From CAYOWK01 sp964407665 (lineage in GTDB: Bacteria; Pseudomonadota; Alphaproteobacteria; Caulobacterales; Hyphomonadaceae): a stretch of DNA of 64,000 bases. Shown here piece after piece: positions 24,377 through 33,731 of the stretch. The notes under the pieces were generated by a model. That model ran no database searches and was not told where the DNA came from. It saw only the letters and a list, made by a program, of their open reading frames with translations. The translations under genes were made by a program, and so were the position numbers. Positions within the stretch are counted from its first letter, which is position 1. Every line of letters starts with the position of its first letter. Location of the stretch: NCBI GenBank assembly GCA_964407665.1, contig CAYOWK010000011.1:1-64000 (forward strand), in the 5' to 3' direction.

Positions 24377-27370
24377 ATGACGGCCGAAGCAAGCGTCCCC
24401 GGCGGGCGCAGCCCTTCCAATGAGGCAATGCTGGACACAGCGTTCCTCTACGGTGCGAACGCAGCCTACATCGACCAGCTTCACGCCCAGTACGTCGACA
24501 ATCCGCAGTCCGTACCCGAAAGCTGGCGTCACTTCTTCGAGCAGGTCGGCGATCCGGCTGAAGCAGCGCGTCATGCCGCCAGGGGGCCTGCCTGGAGCAA
24601 GCCGAACTGGCCCAAAGCCGCCAATGGCGAGTTGGTCTCTGCGCTTGATGGCAACTGGGGCGCCGTCGAATCCACCCTGAAGGGCAAGCTCGAAGCGAAA
24701 GCCAAGGCAGCCCCTGCCGCCGAGAAGCCCTCCGCAGCCGACGTCAATCAGCAGGTCCAGGATTCGATCCGCGCCCTGATGATGATTCGCGCCTATCGCA
24801 TTCGCGGGCACCTCGCCGCCCAGCTCGATCCGCTGCGCCTCGAGAACGGCCCCGCGCAGCCCGAACTTGATCCGGCGACGTATGGCTTCGGCCCTGCCGA
24901 CATGGATCGCCGCATCTACATCGATCACGTGATGGGGATGGAATACGCCACCCCGCGCCAGATGGTCGACATCCTCCAGCGTACCTATTGCGGTACGTTC
25001 GCCGTTGAGTTCATGCACATCTCCGATCCCGAGGAGAAAGCCTGGATCCAGGAGCGCATCGAGGGCGAGCACAAGGAAATCACCTTCACGCCGGAAGGCA
25101 AACGCGCCATCCTCGCCAAGCTGGTCGAGGCTGAGGCGTTCGAACGCTTCCTGCACAAACGGTATCCCGGCACCAAGCGCTTCGGTCTCGACGGCGGCGA
25201 GTCGCTGGTTCCGGCACTCGAGCAGGTCATCAAGCGCGGCGGAGGACTGGGCGTCGACGAGATCATCGTCGGCATGCCGCACCGTGGCCGCCTGAACGTA
25301 CTCGCCGCCGTGATGGGCAAGGCCTACCACAAGATCTTCTTCGAGTTTCAGGGCGGCTCGACCCAGGCGGCTGGCGAGTTCGGTTCGGGCGACGTGAAGT
25401 ACCACCTCGGCGCGTCGTCGGACCGGACGTTCGACAATCACGAGGTCCACCTCTCGCTGACGGCAAACCCGTCGCACCTCGAAGCCGTGAACCCGGTCGT
25501 TCTCGGCAAGGCCCGCGCCAAGCAGTCCTTCGATCTCAAGGAAGACAAGCGCGCGACCCGCGCCAAGGTGCTGCCGTTGCTTCTGCATGGCGATGCAGCG
25601 TTCGCGGGCCAGGGCGTGGTTTCCGAGTGTCTCGCACTGTCCGGCCTTACCGGCTATCGCACTGGTGGCTGCATCCACTTCATCGTGAACAACCAGATCG
25701 GCTTCACGACCAGCCCGAAGTACTCGCGCTCCTCTCCCTACCCTTCGGATGTCGCCCTGCAGGTCCAGGCTCCGATCTTCCACGTCAATGGGGACGATCC
25801 GGAAGCCGTTGTGCACGCCGCGAAGGTTGCGACGGAGTATCGCCAGCGGTTCTGCAAGGACGTCGTCGTCGACATGTTCTGCTACCGCCGCTACGGACAT
25901 AACGAGGGCGACGATCCGACCATGACGCAGCCCGTCATGTACGCGAAGATCAAGGATCAGGAATCCACCCGCGAGCTCTACTCCCGCCGTCTGGTCGACG
26001 AGGGCGTTCTCGATGAGGCCGGCGTCGCGAAGATGGTCGCCGACATGGAGGCCTTCCTCGACTCGGAATTCGAGAAGGCCAAGGCCTATGAGCCCGAAAA
26101 AGCCGACTGGCTCGATGGCGCGTGGTCTGGCCTCGGCTTGCCCAAGGATGACGAACAGCGCGGCCAGACGGGCGTTGCACTGAAGAAGCTGAAGGATATC
26201 GGTCTCAAGATCACGACCGTCCCGGATGGCTTCAACGTCCACAAGACAGTCGCCCGCACGATCTCGAGCCGTCGCCAGATGGTCGAGACCGGTCAGGGCT
26301 TTGACTGGGGCGCCGCCGAGCACATGGCGTTCGGCACCCTTGTGGAAGAAGGCTTCCCGGTCCGTCTGTCGGGCCAGGATTCGTGCCGCGGCACCTTCAC
26401 CCAGCGCCACAGCCATCTCGTCGATCAGGTGACTGAAGACCGTTACACGCCGCTGAACAACATCAGCGAGGACCAGGCGCTCTACGAGGTAATCGACTCG
26501 CTGCTGTCCGAGTATGCGGTGCTTGGCTACGAGTACGGCTACTCGCTGGCGGCGCCGAACACGCTCACCCTCTGGGAAGCGCAGTTTGGCGACTTCGCCA
26601 ACGGCGCACAGATCATGTTCGACCAGTTCATCTCCTCGGGTGAACGCAAATGGCTGCGCATGTCTGGCCTCGTGTGCCTTCTGCCGCACGGTTATGAAGG
26701 GCAGGGTCCCGAGCACTCCTCGGCCCGCCTCGAGCGGTTCCTGCAGATGTGCGCCCAGGACAACATGCAGGTCGCAAACTGCACCACTCCGGCAAACTAC
26801 TTCCACATCCTGCGCAGGCAGGTTCACCGTAACTTCCGCAAGCCGCTGATCATCATGACGCCGAAGTCGCTGCTTCGGCACAAGCGTGCGGTCTCGTCGC
26901 TCGCGGACATGGGCTCCGGAACCAGCTTCCACCGCATCCTGCCGGACGACGCAGAGGTCAAAGGCCGTCAGGCCGAGGTGAAGCTGAAGGCTGACAAAGC
27001 CATCCGCCGGGTCGTGCTGTGCTCGGGCAAGGTCTACTATGACCTGTTCGAGGAGCGCGAAAAGCGCGGCTTGGACGACGTGTACCTCCTCCGGGTTGAG
27101 CAGCTCTATCCGTTCCCCGTCTCCTCCCTGATGAAGGAACTGGCTCGCTTCCCGACTGCAGACATTGTCTGGTGTCAGGAAGAGCCCCGGAACATGGGTT
27201 CGTGGAGCTTCGTGGAGTGGAACATCGAGAAAACGCTCGAGAAACTCGACGTTGCCTCGAAACGCGCCCGGTATGTTGGCCGTCCCGCTTCGGCGTCCAC
27301 GGCTGCCGGCACGATGACGCTTCACAACAAGGAACTGGCCGCCTTCCTCGAAGAAGCCTTCAAGGCCTGA
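24377..27370 (+). CDS. sucA: 2-oxoglutarate dehydrogenase E1
   Basis: A 997-residue thiamine-diphosphate-dependent E1 of the 2-oxoglutarate dehydrogenase complex; it decarboxylates 2-oxoglutarate and passes the succinyl group to the E2 lipoyl arm. The N-terminal E2-binding segment includes NAAYIDQLHAQYVDNP; the active-site core shows GMPHRGRLNVLA, the cofactor motif HGDAAFAGQG to VNNQIGFTT, and RYGHNEGDDP; the C-terminal half carries GQDSCRGTFTQRHSHLVDQ. Length is normal for Alphaproteobacteria. ATG 24377 has AAAGGA upstream. sucB starts 12 bp after its stop. The minus strand is open through this gene only because of codon bias. Confidence 0.97.
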   Translation: MTAEASVPGGRSPSNEAMLDTAFLYGANAAYIDQLHAQYVDNPQSVPESWRHFFEQVGDPAEAARHAARGPAWSKPNWPKAANGELVSALDGNWGAVESTLKGKLEAKAKAAPAAEKPSAADVNQQVQDSIRALMMIRAYRIRGHLAAQLDPLRLENGPAQPELDPATYGFGPADMDRRIYIDHVMGMEYATPRQMVDILQRTYCGTFAVEFMHISDPEEKAWIQERIEGEHKEITFTPEGKRAILAKLVEAEAFERFLHKRYPGTKRFGLDGGESLVPALEQVIKRGGGLGVDEIIVGMPHRGRLNVLAAVMGKAYHKIFFEFQGGSTQAAGEFGSGDVKYHLGASSDRTFDNHEVHLSLTANPSHLEAVNPVVLGKARAKQSFDLKEDKRATRAKVLPLLLHGDAAFAGQGVVSECLALSGLTGYRTGGCIHFIVNNQIGFTTSPKYSRSSPYPSDVALQVQAPIFHVNGDDPEAVVHAAKVATEYRQRFCKDVVVDMFCYRRYGHNEGDDPTMTQPVMYAKIKDQESTRELYSRRLVDEGVLDEAGVAKMVADMEAFLDSEFEKAKAYEPEKADWLDGAWSGLGLPKDDEQRGQTGVALKKLKDIGLKITTVPDGFNVHKTVARTISSRRQMVETGQGFDWGAAEHMAFGTLVEEGFPVRLSGQDSCRGTFTQRHSHLVDQVTEDRYTPLNNISEDQALYEVIDSLLSEYAVLGYEYGYSLAAPNTLTLWEAQFGDFANGAQIMFDQFISSGERKWLRMSGLVCLLPHGYEGQGPEHSSARLERFLQMCAQDNMQVANCTTPANYFHILRRQVHRNFRKPLIIMTPKSLLRHKRAVSSLADMGSGTSFHRILPDDAEVKGRQAEVKLKADKAIRRVVLCSGKVYYDLFEEREKRGLDDVYLLRVEQLYPFPVSSLMKELARFPTADIVWCQEEPRNMGSWSFVEWNIEKTLEKLDVASKRARYVGRPASASTAAGTMTLHNKELAAFLEEAFKA

Positions 27371-27382
27371 GGACGGCGGGCG

Positions 27383-28933
27383 ATGGCCGACATCACCGTT
27401 CCTGTCCTCGGCGAGAGCGTCAGGGAAGCGACCGTGGGCGCCTGGGCGAGAAAGCCCGGCGACACGGTTCGCCGCGATGATGTGCTTGTCGAGCTCGAAA
27501 CCGACAAGGTCGCCATCGAAGTCGCCGCGGCCGAGGATGGCGTGCTGTCCGAGATCGTCGCCCGGCAGGGCGATACAGTCGAGGTAGGCGCCGTTCTGGG
27601 CCGCATCGGCGTTAGCGTAACCACGAGCACAACGACGAGCGGACGCGAGACAACGCGGCCAAAAAATGCGAAACCCTCCCCACCGGCCGAGCCGGCGGCG
27701 GACATGACCACATCTGGAGCTGATATGGACATCAAGGTGCCCGCGATGGGCGAGAGCGTCACCGAAGGCACGCTGGCCAACTGGCTGGTGAAGCCAGGTC
27801 AGATGGTTGCGCAGGACGATCCGATCGCAGAGATCGAGACCGACAAGGTCGCGATCGAGGTTCCGGCTCCCGCCGCCGGCCAGATCTCGGAATTCCTGGT
27901 CAAGGCCGGCGAGACCGTCTCGATCGGCACGGTCATCGGCCGTATGACGCAGGGCGGCGCCAAGCCCGCTGCTGCCGCCCCCGCTGCTCCGCCCGCCACG
28001 CCCGCCCAGGCCGCCGCAGCTCCGGCTCCGGCCAAGGTCAGCGCCACCGACAAGGTCGCGCCGTCGGTCCAGCGCATCGCCACCGAAGGCGGCGTGAATG
28101 CGGCTGAGATCCCCGGCACGGGCCGCGGCGGTCGCGCCACCAAGGCGGACGCGCTGCAGTATGTGGCCTCCACCCCGGCTGCTGCACCCAAGGCCCGCCC
28201 GGAAGCGGAAGCCCGCGCGCCGCGTGAACTTGGACCGCGCGAAGAGCGCGTGAAGATGACCCGCCTGCGCCAGACCATCGCCCGCCGCCTGAAAGAAGCG
28301 CAGGAAACTGCGGCGATGCTGACGACGTTCAACGACGTCGACATGTCGGCGGTGATGGAGCTCCGCAAGAAGTACAAGGACGTCTTCGAAAAGAAGCACG
28401 GCGTACGTCTCGGCTTCATGGGCTTCTTTGTGAAGGCCTGCGTCGCGGCCCTGAAGGAGATCCCCTCGGTCAACGCCGAGATCGACGGCACGGACATCAT
28501 CTACAAGAACTTCTACAACATGGGCGTGGCCGTCGGCACCGACAAAGGCCTTGTGGTTCCGGTTGTGCGTGACGCCGACATGATGTCGATCGCGGAAATC
28601 GAAGCCGATATTGGCCGTCTCGGCGGTCTGGCTCGCGACGGCAAGCTTGGTCTCGACAACCTGCAGGGCGGGACGTTCACGATCACGAACGGCGGCGTCT
28701 ACGGCTCGCTGATGTCGACCCCGATCCTCAACCCGCCCCAGTCCGGCGTGCTCGGCATGCACCGGATCGAGGAGCGTCCGGTGGTCGTCAACGGTCAGAT
28801 CGTGATCCGCCCGATGATGTATCTGGCGCTGAGCTACGATCACCGCATCGTCGACGGCAAGGAAGCCGTGACCTTCCTGGTCCGCGTCAAGGAAGCCCTG
28901 GAAGATCCCGAGCGTCTCCTGCTCGACATCTAG
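27383..28933 (+). CDS. sucB: 2-oxoglutarate dehydrogenase E2 with two lipoyl domains
   Basis: A 516-residue dihydrolipoyl succinyltransferase. It has two tandem lipoyl domains: the first with lipoyl lysine 42 (VELETDKVAIEV), the second with lysine 155 (AEIETDKVAIEV), split by a Thr/Ser/Pro linker. Then come an Ala/Pro linker, the peripheral-subunit-binding domain (APSVQRIATEGGVNAAEIPG), and the catalytic core ending in SYDHRIVDGKEAV with the active-site His. Most SucB proteins carry one lipoyl domain. Methionine 115 (ATG 27725, with GGAG upstream) marks where a normal single-domain SucB would begin, so an internal start could make a short form. It forms an operon with sucA. Confidence 0.95.
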   Translation: MADITVPVLGESVREATVGAWARKPGDTVRRDDVLVELETDKVAIEVAAAEDGVLSEIVARQGDTVEVGAVLGRIGVSVTTSTTTSGRETTRPKNAKPSPPAEPAADMTTSGADMDIKVPAMGESVTEGTLANWLVKPGQMVAQDDPIAEIETDKVAIEVPAPAAGQISEFLVKAGETVSIGTVIGRMTQGGAKPAAAAPAAPPATPAQAAAAPAPAKVSATDKVAPSVQRIATEGGVNAAEIPGTGRGGRATKADALQYVASTPAAAPKARPEAEARAPRELGPREERVKMTRLRQTIARRLKEAQETAAMLTTFNDVDMSAVMELRKKYKDVFEKKHGVRLGFMGFFVKACVAALKEIPSVNAEIDGTDIIYKNFYNMGVAVGTDKGLVVPVVRDADMMSIAEIEADIGRLGGLARDGKLGLDNLQGGTFTITNGGVYGSLMSTPILNPPQSGVLGMHRIEERPVVVNGQIVIRPMMYLALSYDHRIVDGKEAVTFLVRVKEALEDPERLLLDI

Positions 28934-28945
28934 TCCGGCGTTTGC

Positions 28946-29473
28946 ATGAACCTGGTTTCGGAAGCGGCTGGCGACCTCGTCCTGGCCGCTTTCGTGCGTC
29001 TGGTAGGCGCCCTCTGGGTGATCGGCTCCGTGCTGCTGGTCCGGCAGCTTCGCATGCAGTCGGCGATGGACCGGATGATGGACCAGATCCGCGCCGCCGG
29101 CGCCCAGCTGCGTGAGGAGCTGCCGGAGGACGACCCCGACCGCCCTTCGCCGCGGGTTCCTGACCCGGGAGAAGAGTGGATCGATCGCGACGACCGCCGC
29201 CGTCGGATCTGGATGTACAGCCAGTCCGGCCTCCTCGCGCTGACAGGCGCGGCCATGGCCGCCCTCCATGTCTGGTCGATGTGGCTGGTCGCGCTGTTGC
29301 TGGGCGGGCAGGGGCTCTATTTCATCTGGCGGGAATGGATGCGCCGTCAGGCTCCAACGCCAGAGGCGGCCGAAAACGCGGCGCCCGAGCGCTCCACCGT
29401 GAATGCCGCCTGGTTTACCCTGATCGCCGCCAGCGCGGTCTGGATGGCTGGCCTGCGGGGACTGCTGGGCTAG
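28946..29473 (+). CDS. Membrane protein between sucB and lpd
   Basis: A 175-residue inner-membrane protein with an N-terminal helix (about 10-35), a charged Pro/Asp/Arg-rich cytoplasmic stretch (about 40-85, with MDRMMDQIRAAGAQLREEL) and three more helices (about 92-175). No family is recognised. It begins 12 bp after the sucB stop, so it is very likely transcribed with it. Small membrane proteins between sucB and lpd occur in other alphaproteobacterial suc clusters (from memory), hence this may be conserved context rather than an insertion. Confidence 0.7.
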   Translation: MNLVSEAAGDLVLAAFVRLVGALWVIGSVLLVRQLRMQSAMDRMMDQIRAAGAQLREELPEDDPDRPSPRVPDPGEEWIDRDDRRRRIWMYSQSGLLALTGAAMAALHVWSMWLVALLLGGQGLYFIWREWMRRQAPTPEAAENAAPERSTVNAAWFTLIAASAVWMAGLRGLLG

Positions 29474-29590
29474 CCCGGTGTCCTGAATCAATCCTGCAAC
29501 TTGCGGCGTCTGTTTCAGCGGTCCGTTAATCGTCCGCGGATAGTCTGCCGCAAGGTGTGGGAGGGGGACCAGGCCGTCCCCGGGAAATGC

Positions 29591-29959
29591 ATGCGGCGCC
29601 TGTTCGCAATCCTGCTTATCGTTGCTTCCGGCTGGCTCCTCTATCAGGCCACGGACCGCTTTGCTGGCGTGCCAATGTCGGCACTGCTCGACCGGATGAT
29701 GGTCCATGCCGAGGATCCGCGTTTCGTGACCCAGCTTGCGGGCGGGATACTCGGCCTGCTGGGCGGGCTGACCTGCTTCTTCGCAGGGCCGGGCGGCGCG
29801 CTGCTGGCCCTGCTCGGCGGCGCACTGGTCGCGGGCTTCACCCTGTTCATTGAGCATTCCTTTGGCGAGGTGAGCCTTCGTGTGTGGGAAAGCGGAACAG
29901 CTGTCGGTCTTGTGATGTTGTTCCTCGCCGGAATGGTGGCGGTCCTGCCGCGAAGCTGA
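29591..29959 (+). CDS. Small membrane protein upstream of lpd
   Basis: A 122-residue protein with four hydrophobic segments (about 4-20, 45-65, 68-85, 98-118) and few charged residues, so an inner-membrane protein. No motif is recognised. ATG 29591 is chosen because it gives MRRLFAILLIVASGWLLY, a good first helix; the frame opens further to 29501. A small GGGGAC/GTCCCC hairpin (29564-29581) sits just before the start. lpd follows after 124 bp. Confidence 0.62.
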   Translation: MRRLFAILLIVASGWLLYQATDRFAGVPMSALLDRMMVHAEDPRFVTQLAGGILGLLGGLTCFFAGPGGALLALLGGALVAGFTLFIEHSFGEVSLRVWESGTAVGLVMLFLAGMVAVLPRS

Positions 29960-30083
29960 GATGACCATTTGAAGCGGCCCTGACCGCTTGAACGGTCTGG
30001 TTCGAAGTCGCATGTCGGTTGACCTGAAAGCGCTGCTGTATAGGTTCGCGCGCAAACTGATCCGGTCGAAAGTTGCACCCCAA

Positions 30084-31493
30084 ATGAGCGAAGCCAGCGA
30101 AGCGTTTGACGTTGTCATCATCGGCGCCGGGCCCGGCGGCTACAACTGCGCCATCCGCTGCGGCCAGCTGGGCCTGAAGACCGCCATCATCGAGTCCCGC
30201 GCCACCCTCGGCGGCACCTGCCTCAATGTCGGCTGCATTCCGTCCAAGGCGCTGCTGCACGCCTCGGATCTGTATGAGACGGCCGTCAAGGACTTCGCCG
30301 GCCTGGGCATCGAGGCCTCGGGCCTCAAGGTGAACCTGCCGCAGATGCTGAAGCAGAAGGATGAGGCCGTGACCGGCCTCACGACCGGCGTCGCCTACCT
30401 CATGAAGAAGAACAAGGTCACCGTCTTCGCCGGCATGGGCCGCATCGACGGTCCCGGCAAGGTTGTGGTCAAGGGCGAGAAGGGCGAGACGGTCCTCTCG
30501 GCCAAGAACATCGTGATCGCCACCGGCTCCGAACCGACCCCGCTGCCGGGCGTCGAGTTCGACGAGGAGCGCATCGTTTCGTCCACCGGCGCGCTGACCC
30601 TGAAGTCGATCCCGAAGAAGCTGATCCTGATCGGCGCGGGCGTCATCGGCCTGGAGCTCGGTTCGGTCTGGCGCCGCCTCGGCGCGGAAGTCACCGTCGT
30701 CGAATATCTCGACCGCATCCTGCCCGGCGCAGACGGCGAGGTCGCCAAGCAGTCGCAGCGGATCTTCGCCAAGCAGGGCATGGACTTCAAGCTGGGGATG
30801 AAAGTCACCGGCGTCGAGAAGACCAAGACCAAGCTCAAGCTCACCATGGAGCCCGCCAAGGGCGGCGCGGCTGAAACCATCGAGACCGATGTGGTGCTGG
30901 TGGCCATCGGCCGCCGTCCCTACACCAAGGGCCTCGGCCTCGAGACCGTCGGCGTCACCCCGGACAAGCGCGGCGTGATCGCCAACGAGCACTTCAAGAC
31001 CTCGGCTCCGGGCGTCTGGGTGGTCGGCGACGTCACCTCGGGGCCGATGCTGGCCCACAAGGCGGAAGACGAGGGCACGGCCTGCGCCGAGCTGATCGCC
31101 GGCAAGGCTGGGCATGTCGACTACGGCATCATTCCCGGCGTGGTTTACACCAAGCCGGAGATCGCCTGGGTCGGAAAGACCGAGGAAGAGCTCAAGGAAG
31201 CCGGGATCAAGTACAAGGCCGGCAAATTCCCGTTCTCCGCGAATTCCCGCGCCAAGACCAACCACGAGACGGACGGTTTCGTGAAAATCCTGGCCGATGC
31301 CGAGACCGACCGGATCCTCGGCGCCCATATGGTTGGAGTCAACGTTGGCGAGATGATTGCCGAGATCTGCGTCGCCATGGAGTTCGGGGCGTCATCGGAA
31401 GATATCGCCCGCACCAGCCACGCCCACCCGACGCTTACGGAAGCCGTTCGTCAGGCCTCGATGGCAGTCGAAGGCTGGACCATGCAGATGTGA
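30084..31493 (+). CDS. lpd: Dihydrolipoyl dehydrogenase (E3)
   Basis: A 469-residue FAD-dependent E3 that reoxidises dihydrolipoyl groups of 2-oxo-acid dehydrogenases with NAD+. The FAD motif VVIIGAGPGGYNCAIR is at about residues 10-25, the redox-active disulfide in GGTCLNVGCIPSK, the NAD motif LIGAGVIGLELGSVW mid-chain, and the catalytic dimer-interface HAHPTLTEAV near the C-terminus. ATG 30084 (MSEASEAFDV) matches family starts; ATG 30012 and an upstream codon at 29988 are alternatives, and no ribosome site is decisive. As the last gene of the suc cluster it completes the 2-oxoglutarate dehydrogenase complex. Confidence 0.96.
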   Translation: MSEASEAFDVVIIGAGPGGYNCAIRCGQLGLKTAIIESRATLGGTCLNVGCIPSKALLHASDLYETAVKDFAGLGIEASGLKVNLPQMLKQKDEAVTGLTTGVAYLMKKNKVTVFAGMGRIDGPGKVVVKGEKGETVLSAKNIVIATGSEPTPLPGVEFDEERIVSSTGALTLKSIPKKLILIGAGVIGLELGSVWRRLGAEVTVVEYLDRILPGADGEVAKQSQRIFAKQGMDFKLGMKVTGVEKTKTKLKLTMEPAKGGAAETIETDVVLVAIGRRPYTKGLGLETVGVTPDKRGVIANEHFKTSAPGVWVVGDVTSGPMLAHKAEDEGTACAELIAGKAGHVDYGIIPGVVYTKPEIAWVGKTEEELKEAGIKYKAGKFPFSANSRAKTNHETDGFVKILADAETDRILGAHMVGVNVGEMIAEICVAMEFGASSEDIARTSHAHPTLTEAVRQASMAVEGWTMQM

Positions 31494-31547
31494 ACCGGCA
31501 TGGTCCCTGAAGGTATGGGGACTGCCGATCATGTCTGGAGTGGGTAA

Positions 31548-32456
31548 GTGAGCGTTGCCGATCTGACTGGCGAAGTGGCGCAGGCGCGCGAGGCCGTTGC
31601 GGCCCGGTTGCGGGGGATCGATCCTTCGGACACCCCGGCGCTGCGCAAGGCGTATGACGCCTTCAGCGAGAACGACCCGCTGCCCGAGCTGGCGGCCAAT
31701 TCCGATTTCGACCTGGGCGGTGTGAACTGCCTCGGTTTGCTGCCCAAGGACTGCAGCGGCGATCATGTGCTGTTCTGGATCCATGGCGGCGGTTTCAATC
31801 TGGGCAGCCCAAAGAGCCACAAGGCGATGGCGACCCAGGCGGCGGTTCTTGCGAAATCCTCGACCGTCCTGCCGGACTACAGGCTTGCCCCCGAGCACAA
31901 GCACCCGGCGGCGCTGGAAGACTGTGTGGCGGCCTACAAGGGGATGCTGGCCGAAGGCGTGAAGCCGGAGAACATCATTCTGGTCGGCGATTCGGCTGGC
32001 GGCGGTCTGGCGGTGATGACGGCGCTGCGGCTGAAGGCCGAGGGCGTGGGACTTCCTTCGGGCATGATGCTGCTGTCCCCCTGGGTCAACTTCGCCAACA
32101 CCGGCTGGAGCTGGGACGCCAAGGCCAAGCGCGATCCGTTCATCACAAAGGCGGGGCTCGACCAGCGGGCCGCCGCGTATCTGGGCGAGATGGCTTCCAT
32201 CTCGGCTGACGCCCGAATTCTCGACGCCGACCTGCGCGGCCTGCCGCCGACGTACATCCAGACCGGCGAGGCGGAGGTGCTGCTGTCGGACTCCACCGTT
32301 CTGGCCGAACGCCTTGGCGCTTCGGGCGTACCGGTCACGATGGAGATCTGGCCGGACATGTTCCATGTCTTCCAGGCGCGCTTCAAGATGTTGAGCAATG
32401 GCCGCCAGGCCATCGAGCGGCTGGGCGGCTGGGCCCGCGCGCACTTCAAACCGTAG
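31548..32456 (+). CDS. Alpha/beta hydrolase, HSL-type esterase
   Basis: A 302-residue esterase/lipase of the hormone-sensitive-lipase-like group. HGGGFNLGS forms the oxyanion hole, the nucleophile Ser is in GDSAGGG, the acid is expected near the TGEAEVLLSDS region and the His in WPDMFHVFQ. It should hydrolyse short-chain esters in the cytoplasm; no signal peptide is seen. The GTG 31548 start has GGAG nine to thirteen nt upstream. It is 54 bp after lpd on the same strand and converges on the DMT exporter gene. Confidence 0.88.
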   Translation: MSVADLTGEVAQAREAVAARLRGIDPSDTPALRKAYDAFSENDPLPELAANSDFDLGGVNCLGLLPKDCSGDHVLFWIHGGGFNLGSPKSHKAMATQAAVLAKSSTVLPDYRLAPEHKHPAALEDCVAAYKGMLAEGVKPENIILVGDSAGGGLAVMTALRLKAEGVGLPSGMMLLSPWVNFANTGWSWDAKAKRDPFITKAGLDQRAAAYLGEMASISADARILDADLRGLPPTYIQTGEAEVLLSDSTVLAERLGASGVPVTMEIWPDMFHVFQARFKMLSNGRQAIERLGGWARAHFKP

Positions 32457-32457
32457 G

Positions 32458-33438
32458 TCACTCCCGCGTCTCCGAATGCCCTGCCGCCGGCGTTGCGGCG
32501 GCTACCTTCACCGTTTTCGACTTGCCGGACCGCGCCAGCAGCCAGACGCCGGCGAGCGTCAGCAGCAGCGAGGCAAGGTGGGGCCAGCCGAAGGGTTCGT
32601 TGAGGATCGCCACAGCCGCCCAGGCCGCCACCACGGGCCCGACGCCGCCGATGGCGCTCATCGGCCCGGGGCCGATGCGCCGTATCGCTTCGGCGATCAT
32701 GAAGCTCGGGATCACCGTGCAGAATATCGCCATGAAGACGCACAGCCAGAGGCCTGTCGTGGTCACCGCCGGCATGGGGCTAGCGGCCATTTCGATGCCG
32801 CTCTGGACGAGGAAGACGATGGCGGCGGCGCTCATGCCAAACGACGTGAACAGGCCGGGCCCCATGCTGGAGATGAGAGGCCGTGAGGCGGTGACGTAGA
32901 CCGCGTAGATGACGGCGCCGACAAAGATCAACAGCGCGCCCCACGCGGCCTGCGGCCCGAAATGGCTGAGTTCGGCGCCGAACAGGATCAGCACACCCGC
33001 ATAAGCGAGGCCGAGCGCAATCATGTGGTTGCGGGTCACCTTCTCCTTCAGGAAGATGAAGGCGAGGACGGCCACCATGGTCGGGTAGATGTAAAGGATC
33101 AGCCGTTCGAGCTGCGCCGAGACATACTGTAGCCCGAGGAAGTTCAGGTATGACGAGACGTAGTAGCTGAGCAGGCCGAGGCCCGCCGCCATCGCATACT
33201 GCTTCGCGGTCGGCCGGATATCGTTGCGGAAGAAGACGATGAAGCCGACGATCAGGTAGATCGGCAGCGAGAACGCCATGCGCAGCGTCAGCAGTTGCGA
33301 GACGCCGATGCCCTCGGCGAAGGCCAGCTTGATGACCACGCCCTTGCTCGAGAAAAGGGCGGCGCCGGAGAGCGCCAGACCCACGCCGATTGCGCGATTG
33401 CGGGCGTCTGCGTCATGCGTGGCTGTCGCCGTGGACAT
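32458..33438 (-). CDS. EamA/DMT-family transporter
   Basis: A 326-residue protein with ten helices in two EamA repeats (first about 20-150, second about 170-300), typical of drug/metabolite transporters that export amino acids, nucleosides or similar small molecules. Tails are short and polar. The ATG 33438 start follows GGAGA at 8-nt spacing. Its leader has a 10-bp stem ending next to that ribosome site and a possible 64-codon upstream frame, hinting at translational control. Substrate is unknown. Confidence 0.86.
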   Translation of the reverse strand: MSTATATHDADARNRAIGVGLALSGAALFSSKGVVIKLAFAEGIGVSQLLTLRMAFSLPIYLIVGFIVFFRNDIRPTAKQYAMAAGLGLLSYYVSSYLNFLGLQYVSAQLERLILYIYPTMVAVLAFIFLKEKVTRNHMIALGLAYAGVLILFGAELSHFGPQAAWGALLIFVGAVIYAVYVTASRPLISSMGPGLFTSFGMSAAAIVFLVQSGIEMAASPMPAVTTTGLWLCVFMAIFCTVIPSFMIAEAIRRIGPGPMSAIGGVGPVVAAWAAVAILNEPFGWPHLASLLLTLAGVWLLARSGKSKTVKVAAATPAAGHSETRE

Positions 33439-33731
33439 GGTCGTGTCTCCGCCCCGTCAGGATCTTGTGATGCGGAAAACGGGGCTGACGGGGCGCCGGC
33501 GCTTCCGCGGCCGGCGCTTGCTGCTCACGCGCAGCGCGCCGGCTCCTGCCCGATAAGGGCAAGCCAGGCGGCAATTCGCTTGAGGGTCAGCGTGGTCATA
33601 AGGGGCGCGATAGTCCCGTTCCGCGTTCAGCGCAATTGTCGCCGGGTTCATGTTTCAGATTTCCATGCAGGTGTGATCGCAGCGCCGTGCGGGCGTGCGT
33701 TGAAGGATGGCTGACGGCGCCGACCGGCTGG
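33439..33731 (-). promoter_or_regulatory. DMT transporter leader with stem and possible upstream ORF
   Basis: GCCCCGTCAG (33451-33460) and CTGACGGGGC (33485-33494) form a perfect 10-bp stem that ends 12 nt before the transporter start codon, directly next to its ribosome site. A 64-codon frame (33651 to 33457, ATG start, Arg-rich end PRKRRRPVSPVF) stops inside this stem. Further GCCGGCGC repeats lie at 33494-33545. The frame has mixed third-position usage, so coding is uncertain. This looks like a regulated leader of unknown ligand. Confidence 0.4.

Noticed and set aside
24371..30121. A 1916-codon open frame on the minus strand across sucA, sucB and lpd
   Set aside because: It mirrors the codon bias of three certain plus-strand genes. 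The translation is rich in His, Arg, Asp, Val and Gly without domains. It is a shadow.
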